The translations under genes and the position numbers were made by a program. The notes under the pieces were generated by a model, which was not told the DNA's origin, did no database searches, and saw only the letters and a list, made by a program, of their open reading frames with translations. This document shows, in pieces, positions 9,601-16,211 of a DNA stretch of 64,000 nt. Location: NCBI GenBank assembly GCA_016219875.1, contig JACRJZ010000129.1:45377-109376 (forward strand). The letters are read 5' to 3'. Each line of letters opens with the position of its first letter. Positions within the stretch are counted from its first letter, which is position 1. The stretch is from Verrucomicrobiota bacterium. Its GTDB lineage: Bacteria; Verrucomicrobiota; Verrucomicrobiia; Limisphaerales; JACRJZ01.

Positions 9601-10426
9601 CCCATCCCAGCACTCCACCTCTCCATCACTCCCCCACTCCGCCGCCCTGAGCCGGTCGTTCACGGGGTTCAAGTTCGCGCCGCTACCGGGGGCGGGGAAA
9701 GAGGCGCAGGCGGTGGCAGGCTTGCTGGGGAAGGATTGCGCGTTGCGCCTGGGCGCGCAGGCGCGGGAGGCGGAGTTGAAGAAGGTGGTTTCGCCGCGCG
9801 TGCTCCACATCGCCACGCATGGGTTCTTTCTAAGCGATCAGGAGTGGAACCACGAAATACTCGAAACACACGAAAAGAAACACGGAGTCTCAACGACTGG
9901 GCTGGGCGTGGGATCGTCTTGGCCAGGGTCTTTCGGGGCTGGTCCCCTTTCGAGTGGTTCGAGTGATTCGCGGTTCAAAGATTGGGAGAATCCGCTCATC
10001 CGCTGCGGGCTGGCGCTGGCGGGGGCCAATCACTTTACGAATGCGGATTTCGGAATGCGGAATGCGGAAGGTGAAGATGGCATCCTGACCGGCTTGGAAG
10101 CGTCGCTCCTGAATTTGCAGGGGACGGAGCTGGTCATCCTGAGCGCGTGCCAGAGCGGGGCGGGCGAGGTGAAGATCGGCGAGGGCGTGATGTCGCTGCG
10201 GCGGGCGTTCACCATCGCCGGAGCGGAAAGCGTGCTGGCCAGCCATTGGAAAGTGAGCGACGCGGCGACGAGTCGGTTGATGACAGAGTTTATGCGCCGC
10301 TGGCGGGCGGGCACCCCGCGGGCGCAGGCGTGGCGCGAGGCGCAGTTGAGTTTGCTTCAGTCCGGCGGCGAGTGGTCGCATCCTTACTTCTGGGCGGCGT
10401 TCACGCTGACGGGGAAGTGGCGGTGA
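6695..10426 (+). CDS. TPR-CHAT protein (caspase-like peptidase with kinesin-light-chain-type repeats)
   Basis: 1243 residues. An N-terminal hydrophobic segment (LGPLFCVFAISACLVEVSAQ) suggests export or membrane anchoring. Residues ~40-640 are about fourteen TPRs of kinesin-light-chain type (ALPLLQRCLAIEEKLLGKDHP units). A coiled-coil-like region (~660-760) leads into a C-terminal CHAT domain with the dyad His1042 (HIATHGFF) and Cys1152 (LSACQSGAGE). CHAT proteases act in regulated cleavage, and some TPR-CHAT proteins are CRISPR type III-E effectors (Craspase). The start is uncertain: TTG 6695, GTG 6707 or ATG 6734, with AAGGAGG at 6686-6692. The CHAT half contains in-frame repeat insertions at 9571-9640 and 9847-9976. 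It is flanked by valS fragments, suggesting it arrived as cargo. Confidence 0.88.
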   Translation: MTWRVPIVVRRFKMTLGPLFCVFAISACLVEVSAQTGSQQMPAVQDRDSAASRSAELMKEVTQLFTNKEHEKALLLLDECLVLKETAFGSNSLQVADILFIKGGISRQQGRFSDALPPLQRCLAIEEKLLGKDHPELINVLLVLGLTCKSQGASAPAIDYFERCLSIQEQHPKERRLNVDSLLQNLANLYRTQDDYRRGLSVLERCQKIQEASFGSNSLQVANCLHKQGLIHQDRGDYIRAMDLFKRGLDMRLAVAKEDDDFAICLRDIAVSFRKQGSPAQALPLYLRAVETLDKIKAPDSDKVAGVLGSFASYYQEQGEFENASALYDRCRELMEKKHGADHPSLAALLGSLANLKEALGHYEESLALHKRSLAMTEQAVGTENREYAVGLGNLGEFLLNRGDTAQALHLCQRSLDILEKLLGTNHTDVASAICRLASVEVELGNRAEALSLLRRSLAIREGVLGTQSLDTAYSLNSLASLLGILGDNSTALELYTESLAIIEKVQGAESPGAAAVLENLAVTHKEIGQTRESLALYSRSLAIKQKIYGAEHLEIAGLLANLADLRRIQGEATEAETLYRQSLAMKTKFLGPDHPEVAIALNNLASIYHSSGRTAESISGFSRSSALLRAYLVGQFTRLSGNDALRLFQLALYQAAVTQSACAEAPAQNATAAVAGAEQIAVWKALLEEVQATQAAVEVDQRAATQRLREQLLTTQHQLARLPDEKLEPPQRDARRRELQKELNELEAKLQHSSTRVADSVRERSPSLVDFARNVPNDAVLLDFVEFRRFDFAAKTNAWKEQRFAAYLTFPLAKDSTNLLVERVDLGEAAPINEAVEVLCRRLGAGQYRARDVEPALQRLNARVYSPLARHLTNVAHLIVCPDGPLSRVPFEMLPVPSGGTNRWLVEEKTISYVSSGREVARIAARAASPRSKVQSPRSVVFGNPDFDLKLPDGVLEKGSNGVLLAAAPSQHSTSPSLPHSAALSRSFTGFKFAPLPGAGKEAQAVAGLLGKDCALRLGAQAREAELKKVVSPRVLHIATHGFFLSDQEWNHEILETHEKKHGVSTTGLGVGSSWPGSFGAGPLSSGSSDSRFKDWENPLIRCGLALAGANHFTNADFGMRNAEGEDGILTGLEASLLNLQGTELVILSACQSGAGEVKIGEGVMSLRRAFTIAGAESVLASHWKVSDAATSRLMTEFMRRWRAGTPRAQAWREAQLSLLQSGGEWSHPYFWAAFTLTGKWR
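9571..9640. repeat. Palindromic GGAGTNATGGAGT-type repeat inside the TPR-CHAT gene
   Basis: GGGAGTAATGGAGTG at 9572 is mirrored by CACTCC...CCATCACTCCC at 9611-9632. It is read through in frame as a Ser/Pro/His-rich linker (APSQHSTSPSLPHS) just before the CHAT core. Confidence 0.55.
9847..9976. repeat. In-frame palindromic element inside the CHAT domain
   Basis: The left arm (9847-9875, ACCACGAAATACTCGAAAC core) and right arm (9948-9976, CGAGTGATTCGCGGTT core) are imperfect reverse complements. The 130 bases add about 43 residues between the catalytic-His segment (HGFFLSDQ) and the conserved ENPLIRCGLALAGAN segment, without breaking the frame. Confidence 0.75.
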
Positions 10427-10558
10427 TCACTGAAGGCGCTCACGTCTTCTGTGATTCGATGGGGTGTGGATTGCGCGGAATTCTTCGTGCTCCCAAGCGC
10501 AGGCTTCCTGTCTGGCAACCGACTGGGCATGTGCCGCGTCCACGGAACAGAGGAAACC

Positions 10559-10635
10559 CTTTCCAGACTTTCCGCCTTCCGCTATACACCGCGGCTCGAC
10601 GTTATGTCCGAAATTCCGAAAGCCTACGAACCGGC
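10559..10635 (+). pseudogene. Truncated copy of the valS leader and first 10 codons (copy 2)
   Basis: It shares with copy 1 the leader (CTTTCC, GCTATAC exactly 23 bases before the ATG, CGGCTCGACGTTATGTCC) and then reads MSEIPKAYEP from the ATG at 10604. Against intact valS there are 4 differences in 30 bases, 3 synonymous. After codon 10 the sequence runs into the left arm of the GxxExxY element. Its TATACA box is a plausible valS -10 element, so transcription may still start here and read through the element into valS. Confidence 0.85.
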
Positions 10636-10649
10636 GCGCGCGGAAGAAA

Positions 10650-11121
10650 TTTCAACCACGGATGGACACCGATGAACACGGATGGCCCAGATTTGCACCG
10701 GGGCGAGAATACGAAGCTCCTCCTCAAGGAGGAGACGCATCGCATTCTGGGCTGCGCGTTTGAGGTGTTGAATGAAGTCGGCCACGGTTTTCACGAGAAG
10801 ATCTACGAGAATGCTTTGGTTGTGGCGTTCAAGCTGGCGGGAATTCCGTGTGATCAGCAGAAGCGGTTTCCTGTGTTGTTCCGCGGCCACGTTGTCGGTG
10901 AGTTCATCCCGGACCTGATCGCTTTCTCGTCCGTCATCGTGGACACCAAAGTCATCGACCGCATCACCGAGATCGACCGTGGCTAGATGATCAACTACCT
11001 GCGCATTGCCAAATTCCATGTTGGCCTGATCCTGAATTTCAAAAACCCCACCCTGGAATGGATGCGAGTCGTCGTTTGAGCCCTTGAATCCGCGTCCATC
11101 CGTGTTCATCCGTGGTTGAAA
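10650..11121. mobile_element. Palindrome-bounded GxxExxY element inserted at the valS 5' end
   Basis: The unit is bounded by imperfect inverted repeats: 10650-10685 (TTTCAACCACGGATGGACAC...) and 11096-11121 (...TTCATCCGTGGTTGAAA). The cargo is one gene, the GxxExxY pseudogene, whose ATG lies inside the left arm. The right arm ends 7 bases before the valS ATG and therefore forms its present leader. It separates valS copy 2 from intact valS. No transposase is encoded. That it is mobile is inferred from its ends and context. Confidence 0.65.
10672..11079 (+). pseudogene. GxxExxY protein gene with an in-frame TAG
   Basis: The family signature is at residues 39-45 (GFHEKIY). The frame stops at TAG (10984-10986) after EIDRG, but the same frame continues with MINYLRIAKFHVGLILNF and ends at TGA 11079, the normal C-terminal block of this family (usual form AQxxNYLK...GLLLNF). 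Full length would be 135 residues, close to the ~125 typical of the family. The stop falls where Gln is expected, so a single CAG-to-TAG change explains it. The molecular function of GxxExxY proteins is unknown to me. A truncated 104-residue product or readthrough cannot be excluded. Confidence 0.82.
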
Positions 11122-11128
11122 AATCCCT

Positions 11129-14100
11129 ATGACCGAAATCCCCAAAGCCTACGAACCAAAGGCCGTTGAAGAAAAGTGGTATCAATTCTGGCTCGACCAG
11201 AAGTGCTTTGTTGCCGATCCGGCGCGCGTGAGCGAGAAGCGGCCGGCGTATTCCATCGTCATCCCGCCGCCCAACGTCACCGGCGTGCTCACGATGGGCC
11301 ACGTCCTCAACAACACCATTCAGGACATCCTCGCCCGCAAGGCGCGCATGGACGGCAAGGAAGTCCTCTGGCTGCCCGGCACCGATCACGCCGGCATCGC
11401 CACGCAGACGGTCGTGGAAAAGACCCTCCGCAAAGAGGGCAAGATGAAGCATCGCGACGATCTCGGCCGCGAGAAGCTGCTCGAACACATCTGGGCCTGG
11501 AAGGAAAAGCACGGCGGCATCATCATCAATCAGCTCAAGAAACTCGGCGCGAGCTGCGACTGGACCCGCGAACGGTTCACGATGGACCCGGATTACTCGC
11601 GCTGCGTGCAGAAAGTTTTCGTGGACCTCTACAAGAAGGGCCTCATCTATCGCGGCAAGCGCATGGTGAACTGGGACCCCGCCGCCCGCACCGCGCTTTC
11701 CGACGAGGAAGTGAACATGGTCGAGGAGAAGGGGCACCTCTGGCACATCAAATACCCTGTACTGGATGATGCCGGATGCCAGATGCCGGAGAGATTCGTC
11801 GTCGTGGCCACGACCCGGCCCGAGACGATGCTGGGCGACGAAGCGGTGGCGGTGAACCCGACCGATCCGCGCTACACGCATCTCGTCGGGAAGAAGCTGC
11901 TGCTGCCCTTGCGGAACAAATCCATCCCTGTCATCGCCGACGAGTTCGTTGATCCCAAGTTCGGCACCGGCTGCGTGAAGGTGACGCCGGCACACGACAA
12001 AGCCGACTACGAGATGGGTGTGCGGCACAATCTGCCGTTCACCATCGTCATCGGCCCCAACGGTGCGATGACCAACGAAGCTGGCGACGGCTTCGCGGGC
12101 CTGGATCGCGCTGAAGCCCGCAAGTCGGTGGTGGAACACTTGGAGAAGCTGGGCCTGCTCGTGAAGGTGGAGGACTACGTCCACAACGTCGGCTACAGCG
12201 AGCGCAGCAACGTTGCCATCGAGCCGTATCTGAGCGAGCAGTGGTTCCTGAAGTATCCGAGCGTGGAAAAGGCGATCGAGTGTGTCGCGGGGAGCGCGGG
12301 CGCCCCGCCTGCTGCCGTCGGCGCCCTCGCCGACAGCTCGGAGCGCACTAGGACTTCTGGGGCTTGGGATTCTGCCGAGCGCCCAAGTGTCGAAGGCGGG
12401 GCGCCTTCGACTGCCCGCGAGGGCGCGGGCGCTCCCCTGATGCGATTTCATCCCGACCGCTGGGCGAAGACCTATACGCACTGGATGGCCAACATCCGCG
12501 ATTGGTGCATCAGCCGGCAGTTGTGGTGGGGGCATCGGGTGCCGGTATGGTACAACGAAGAAGCCAAGTCGAAGTTGGGAAGGAAACTGCCTGTCATTGA
12601 ACTCTCAGGCGACGAACTCTCCGGAGCGAACATCAAAGAACTCCGCGCCGCCGCGTGGGACTTTGCGGACAAACATCTGTTGCTCAACCGGACCTTTCAC
12701 AACGATGAAACGGGTTGGGAGATTCTCGTCCGCCCGGCCAGTCTCGAACACGCCTTCACGCATCTGGGTCCCCCAAACATCAAGGTGGTCGTGGTGCTGC
12801 CGGAGATCATTCGCACGGCCGTGAAGGTGGGCACCCTCTGGCACGTACCCGAGAACGAGAACTTCAAGCGTGTTCATCTGTTCGTGGCGGCGGCACGGGT
12901 GGCGGGGGAGTTGTACCAGGTGAAGATCACCGTGAAAGAACACCTCAACGGACAGAAATTGTATGACCACCAACTCTTCAAAATAGAAGCGCCCGATGGT
13001 GTGTCTCCGATGCCAGCCGCTGTTGCCAGCGAGCCGACCCGGCCTACGTCGGGCGCCGAGATACAGATAGGCGCTTTGTTCCGAGACGTCAACACTGATA
13101 CCACGTTTGTTCGTTGCCAGATTGAGTTCCCCGGCGAAGGCTGGACCCAAGACCCCGACGTCCTGGATACCTGGTTCAGTTCCTGGCTCTGGCCGTTCGC
13201 CACGATGGGTTGGCCGGAGCAGACCGAGACGTTGAAGAAGTTCTATCCCACCGCGGATCTCGTCACCGGCCCGGACATCATTTTCTTCTGGGTCGCGCGC
13301 ATGATCATGGCGGGCCACGAGTTCATGGGCGACCTGCCGTTCCGCAACGTCTATTTCACCGGCATCATCCGCGACAAGCAGGGCCGCAAGATGAGCAAGA
13401 GCCTCGGCAATTCGCCCGATCCGCTGGACCTCATCGCCAAGTTCGGCGCCGACGCCCTGCGCTTCGGCACCATGCGCAGCGCGCCGCTGGGACAGGACAT
13501 CCTCTTCGATGAGCAGAACGTGGAACTGGGCCGCAACTTCTGCAACAAGCTCTGGAACGCCTGCCGCTTCCGGCAAATGGTAGGACAGGCGTCGCGCCTG
13601 TCTCCATCTGATTCAAGCCAGCCGACTGAGAATGAGACAGGCGCGACGCCTGTCCCACAGGTGCCGGCATTCGAAGTCCAAGGCGAGATCAATCCCGCGC
13701 TCCTCACCAGCGACGACAAGTGGATTCTCCTCCGCCTCGACCAAGCCATCCGCGAGATCGATGCCGCCTTCGCCGAATACAAATTCAGCGAGGCCACCGC
13801 CACGCTCTACCGCTTCTTCTGGAGTGAGTATTGCGATTGGTATGTGGAGGCGAGCAAGGCCGCGTTGCGGCCAGTTGAAGAGTTAAAGGGTGAAGAGTTG
13901 AAGAGTGGCGATGCGGGAGCCTCTTTAACCCTTCAACCCTTCAACCCTTCAACCAGCGAAGCCCACGCCCGCAAAGCCAACAAACTCGCCGTCATCGACT
14001 TCGTCTTGAGCCACACGCTGCGCCTCTTCCACCCGTTCCTCCCATTCATCACGGAAGACCTCTGGCACGGCCTCGGTTTCAGCGCCGACATGCCGGAAGA

Positions 14101-14653
14101 CCAAGGCGGCAAGACGATCATATTTGCCCACTGGCCCAAGCCGCTCAGTGACGACGAGAAATCTCATTACGGCCTCGACGCCACCGCGGACCAAGTGGCC
14201 ACTGCCAAATACGACCTCGTCGGCAAAGGCCGCAATCTGCGCCGCGAGTTCAACATTCCGTCGGGCAAGAAGATCAAGTTTGTTCTCAAGCCCGCCGGCG
14301 ACTTGCCCGCCTACGAAGCCGAAGTCATCAAGAACCTCCTCAACGCTGAAGTGGTGGAACTCAATCCCGCCTACGCCGCGCCGAAGGGCACGCCGAGCGC
14401 GCTCTCACCGCTGGGCGAACTCTTCCTGCCGCTGGAAGGTTTGGTTGATGTCGCCGCCGAGAAGGCCCGCCTGACGAAGGAACTCGCCAAGATCACCACC
14501 GAGATCGAGAAGGTAGCGCAGAAGCTGAACAATCCTGGCTTCGTGGCGAAAGTCCCGCCGCACGTGCTGGAGGAGCACAAGTCCCGTCTCGCGGAGTGGC
14601 AGGGCAAGCAGAAGCATGCTCAGTCTGCGTTGGACGCATTGGCGAACCTGTGA
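11129..14653 (+). CDS. valS: Valine-tRNA ligase (ValRS) with four in-frame insertions
   Basis: Charges tRNA-Val with valine in the cytoplasm. Class I motifs are intact: PPPNVTG...TMGH at residues ~47-58, RDWCISRQLWWGHRVPVWY, DPDVLDTWFSSWLWPF and KMSKS at 754-758. The anticodon-binding region and C-terminal coiled coil (EKARLTKELAKITTEIEKV) follow. Length is 1174 against about 880-950 for the family. Four insertions explain the excess: ~387-436 (palindrome), ~480-669 (foreign domain), ~817-844 (palindrome) and ~915-942 (palindrome). Removing them gives about 880 residues. The frame is otherwise unbroken, so selection for function is likely. The ATG at 11129 has no clear Shine-Dalgarno; its leader is the arm of the GxxExxY element. 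Two older copies of its 5' end lie upstream. Confidence 0.95.
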   Translation: MTEIPKAYEPKAVEEKWYQFWLDQKCFVADPARVSEKRPAYSIVIPPPNVTGVLTMGHVLNNTIQDILARKARMDGKEVLWLPGTDHAGIATQTVVEKTLRKEGKMKHRDDLGREKLLEHIWAWKEKHGGIIINQLKKLGASCDWTRERFTMDPDYSRCVQKVFVDLYKKGLIYRGKRMVNWDPAARTALSDEEVNMVEEKGHLWHIKYPVLDDAGCQMPERFVVVATTRPETMLGDEAVAVNPTDPRYTHLVGKKLLLPLRNKSIPVIADEFVDPKFGTGCVKVTPAHDKADYEMGVRHNLPFTIVIGPNGAMTNEAGDGFAGLDRAEARKSVVEHLEKLGLLVKVEDYVHNVGYSERSNVAIEPYLSEQWFLKYPSVEKAIECVAGSAGAPPAAVGALADSSERTRTSGAWDSAERPSVEGGAPSTAREGAGAPLMRFHPDRWAKTYTHWMANIRDWCISRQLWWGHRVPVWYNEEAKSKLGRKLPVIELSGDELSGANIKELRAAAWDFADKHLLLNRTFHNDETGWEILVRPASLEHAFTHLGPPNIKVVVVLPEIIRTAVKVGTLWHVPENENFKRVHLFVAAARVAGELYQVKITVKEHLNGQKLYDHQLFKIEAPDGVSPMPAAVASEPTRPTSGAEIQIGALFRDVNTDTTFVRCQIEFPGEGWTQDPDVLDTWFSSWLWPFATMGWPEQTETLKKFYPTADLVTGPDIIFFWVARMIMAGHEFMGDLPFRNVYFTGIIRDKQGRKMSKSLGNSPDPLDLIAKFGADALRFGTMRSAPLGQDILFDEQNVELGRNFCNKLWNACRFRQMVGQASRLSPSDSSQPTENETGATPVPQVPAFEVQGEINPALLTSDDKWILLRLDQAIREIDAAFAEYKFSEATATLYRFFWSEYCDWYVEASKAALRPVEELKGEELKSGDAGASLTLQPFNPSTSEAHARKANKLAVIDFVLSHTLRLFHPFLPFITEDLWHGLGFSADMPEDQGGKTIIFAHWPKPLSDDEKSHYGLDATADQVATAKYDLVGKGRNLRREFNIPSGKKIKFVLKPAGDLPAYEAEVIKNLLNAEVVELNPAYAAPKGTPSALSPLGELFLPLEGLVDVAAEKARLTKELAKITTEIEKVAQKLNNPGFVAKVPPHVLEEHKSRLAEWQGKQKHAQSALDALANL
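12288..12437. repeat. In-frame palindromic element 1 in valS (GGGAGCGCGGGCGCCCC type)
   Basis: GGGAGCGCGGGCGCCCCGCC at 12290 is mirrored by GGCGGGGCGCC and GGCGCGGGCGCTCCC at the far end. It is translated as an Ala/Gly/Ser-rich segment (GAPPAAVGALADSS ... EGGAPSTAREGAGAP) between IECVAG and MRFHPDRWAKTY, two segments that are normally close together in ValRS. Confidence 0.75.
12565..13137 (+). other. Foreign domain inserted in ValRS, LPD3/DUF3519-like
   Basis: ValRS normally passes from GHRVPVWY through a short loop to DPDVLDTWFSS. Here ~190 residues intervene. They begin KLPVIELSGDELSGANIKEL, continue with DFADKHLLLNRTF, a Gly-Trp-Glu-Ile strand, LPEIIRTAVKVGTLWHVPEN, VHLFVAAARVAGELYQVKIT and GQKLYDHQLFKIEAP. 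This order (short Gly-rich strand, LPELxxxA helix, a YxVxIxV strand, then a Y-D/N end) matches what I remember of the LPD3/DUF3519-type domains carried by phage polyvalent proteins. The insertion lies between the two class I signature motifs. The family call is from memory; the insertion itself is plain from the flanking ValRS motifs. Confidence 0.62.
13579..13658. repeat. Palindromic family A copy 1, in frame within valS
   Basis: TAGGACAGGCGTCGCGCCTG is mirrored by CAGGCGCGACGCCTGTCCCA. It is read in frame as VGQASRLSPSDSSQPTENET followed by GATPV. Other copies are at 14655 and 23871. Confidence 0.88.
13873..13953. repeat. In-frame palindromic element in valS (GTTGAAGAGTTAAAGG type)
   Basis: AGTTGAAGAGTTAAAGGGTG at 13873 and the run of CCCTTCAACCCTTCAAC at 13929-13953 are imperfect reverse complements. 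It encodes VEELKGEELKSGDAGASLTL between EASKAALR and the AHARKANKLAVIDFVL block of ValRS. Confidence 0.75.
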
Positions 14654-14654
14654 G

Positions 14655-14732
14655 GTGGGACAGTCGTTGCGTCTGGCTCTTTGCCGGAACGTGGGAGGCT
14701 TTGATCAGAGACAGGCGAGACGCCTGTCCCAC
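14655..14732. repeat. Palindromic family A copy 2 between valS and the RMD1-like gene
   Basis: The GTGGGACAG...CGTCTGGCT arm pairs imperfectly with AGACAGGCGAGACGCCTGTC. It begins 2 bases after the valS stop and ends 6 bases before the end of the convergent downstream gene. It could act as a bidirectional terminator-like hairpin, although no U-tract is visible. Confidence 0.75.
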
Positions 14733-14737
14733 CAGGC

Positions 14738-15895
14738 TCACTGTTTCATCCCCATGAACAACACCACCAAGTCGATGATGAAGAGCAGCACGATGGTGAC
14801 TTCCAGGATTATCATCCAGCGATTTGTCTGGTCGTGCTTCAGGATTTGGTAGAGGTCGTCGAGGGTCTTGAGTTTCTCGTCGAGCGTGCGGTGCCAATCG
14901 GCGAGGTGAAAGCGCGAGGCGATGGTTTCGTAAATGCGGGCCAGGTGCCAGTCGCCGAAGAACTTGGTGATGTTGGACAACTCGTCGCTGAAGCGCGCCA
15001 GGTCGATGCGGATGTCGCGCAGATCGCGGAGGGTTTGCGTACGACCGCGCAGCGGGTGTTCGCCAAGGTCGCGGTAAGAACGCTCCAGCGCCTCGTCAAG
15101 GATGCGGTCGTAGGCCTCCAGTTCGGCCAGTTGGAGGTTGGCCAGTTCGATGATGTAGAGCGTTTCTTCAAACTCCGGTTTCTGGTCGATGAGCAGCGCC
15201 GCGTCCCAATCCACCACCACCAGATCGTCGCCGTAGTAGCTCAAGTAGCGGGCGGTGGATTCATTGGCCTCCTGACGCGAAAGCTGGGCGGTGTCGGTTT
15301 CCTGCGTGAGCAAGGCCGCGACCTGGCGGCGATGCGACGCAAGCCATTCCTCCGCCGTCGCGGGCTGGCCTTCGTGCGTCGTCATCGGCGCCTCGAGGCA
15401 AAACACCGTGTAGGCTTCTTCGTCCGCCAGAAACTTGGTCGGGCGGACGAGATACGGTTCCAGTTCGGTACGGATTTCTTCCGCGAGCCGGCGGACTTCC
15501 TCGTTGAGCGAGCCGTTGCTGAACTGGAGGTCATGATACGCCACGAGGTCTTCGATGTGCAGGACCGAGAAGGGCACGCGCACGGTGATGCTGACGGCGC
15601 CCACCGGGAGCAACTTCACCACCCGTTCCACGCGCACCGGACCGTGCGGGCCGATGCGTTCCTGCGACGCCAGGCGCGCCATCTGCGGCTTGTGCAGAAA
15701 CGTGTGCCGCGGATTGCGCTTGCTGGCATCGACGGAGAACTGGGCCAAGGGCTGGCCCAGCAACTCGCGGATCGGTTTGCGGGCCATCTCGTAGGCCATG
15801 TCGAAGGCGTAGATATAGACGACCTCGCCGAGGTAGCGGCGGGCGGCGACTGAGGTGGCTGGAGCGTTCCCAAGGTTGTTGTTGGCCGGTTTCAT
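14738..15895 (-). CDS. RMD1/DUF155-like membrane-anchored protein
   Basis: 385 residues. The N-terminal half has VVYIYAFDMAYEMARKP and PVGAVSITVRVPF. The middle contains YYGDDLVVVDWDAALL. The C-terminal part is a long helical region (ITKFFGDWHLARIYE, LADWHRTLDEKLKTLDDLYQ) ending in one transmembrane helix (RWMIILEVTIVLLFIIDLVV) and a short tail. This order fits the RMD1/DUF155 family, whose biochemical role in bacteria is unknown. Transcribed convergently with valS, with a family A palindrome between the two 3' ends. The start ATG at 15895 gives a full-length family protein. Confidence 0.6.
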   Translation of the reverse strand: MKPANNNLGNAPATSVAARRYLGEVVYIYAFDMAYEMARKPIRELLGQPLAQFSVDASKRNPRHTFLHKPQMARLASQERIGPHGPVRVERVVKLLPVGAVSITVRVPFSVLHIEDLVAYHDLQFSNGSLNEEVRRLAEEIRTELEPYLVRPTKFLADEEAYTVFCLEAPMTTHEGQPATAEEWLASHRRQVAALLTQETDTAQLSRQEANESTARYLSYYGDDLVVVDWDAALLIDQKPEFEETLYIIELANLQLAELEAYDRILDEALERSYRDLGEHPLRGRTQTLRDLRDIRIDLARFSDELSNITKFFGDWHLARIYETIASRFHLADWHRTLDEKLKTLDDLYQILKHDQTNRWMIILEVTIVLLFIIDLVVLFMGMKQ

Positions 15896-15981
15896 GGCTC
15901 GGCGAAAGTTACCTCAGTCGGAAAACGAAAGCCAACTTCGGAACGCCCCGGCAGGCAGCGGAGGACGCAACTTGGCACTGC

Positions 15982-16128
15982 CGCCGTAGCGCAGACATTC
16001 CTGTCTGCCGTAGCGCAGGCTTTCCAGCCTGCGGGGCGTGCGTGCGAATCGGACATCCGCATCGTGGCGGACGGTCCGCCGGCAAGAATGTCGGCGATAC
16101 GGCAGGCTGGAAAGCCTGCGCTACGACG
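15982..16128. repeat. Palindromic family B copy 1
   Basis: CCGTAGCGCAGACATTCCTG and GCGCAGGCTTTCCAGCCTGC form the left side; GCAGGCTGGAAAGCCTGCGC followed by TACGACGG mirrors it. It fills most of the 316-base gap between the divergent RMD1-like and HAD genes. A second copy is at 56621. Confidence 0.85.
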
Positions 16129-16211
16129 GTGGTGTCCGGTTGCGCCAAACCAGAAGTCGCGCCGCGCCTCTTCGTTGACTTTTCCCACCAGCGCCTTTTA
16201 CTGGCAGCCAC

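Noticed and set aside
10147..10986. A 279-residue fusion of the CHAT region and GxxExxY
   Set aside because: The upstream part is an offset frame of the CHAT domain; only the GxxExxY part from 10672 has homology.
11039..12535. 498-residue minus-strand frame opposite the valS start
   Set aside because: Antisense of valS with shadow composition and no signature.
14655..14732. Palindromes of family A as intrinsic terminators
   Set aside because: The stems are strong, but no U-tract follows, the same element occurs inside coding sequence, and it is symmetric. A repeat family is the better description.
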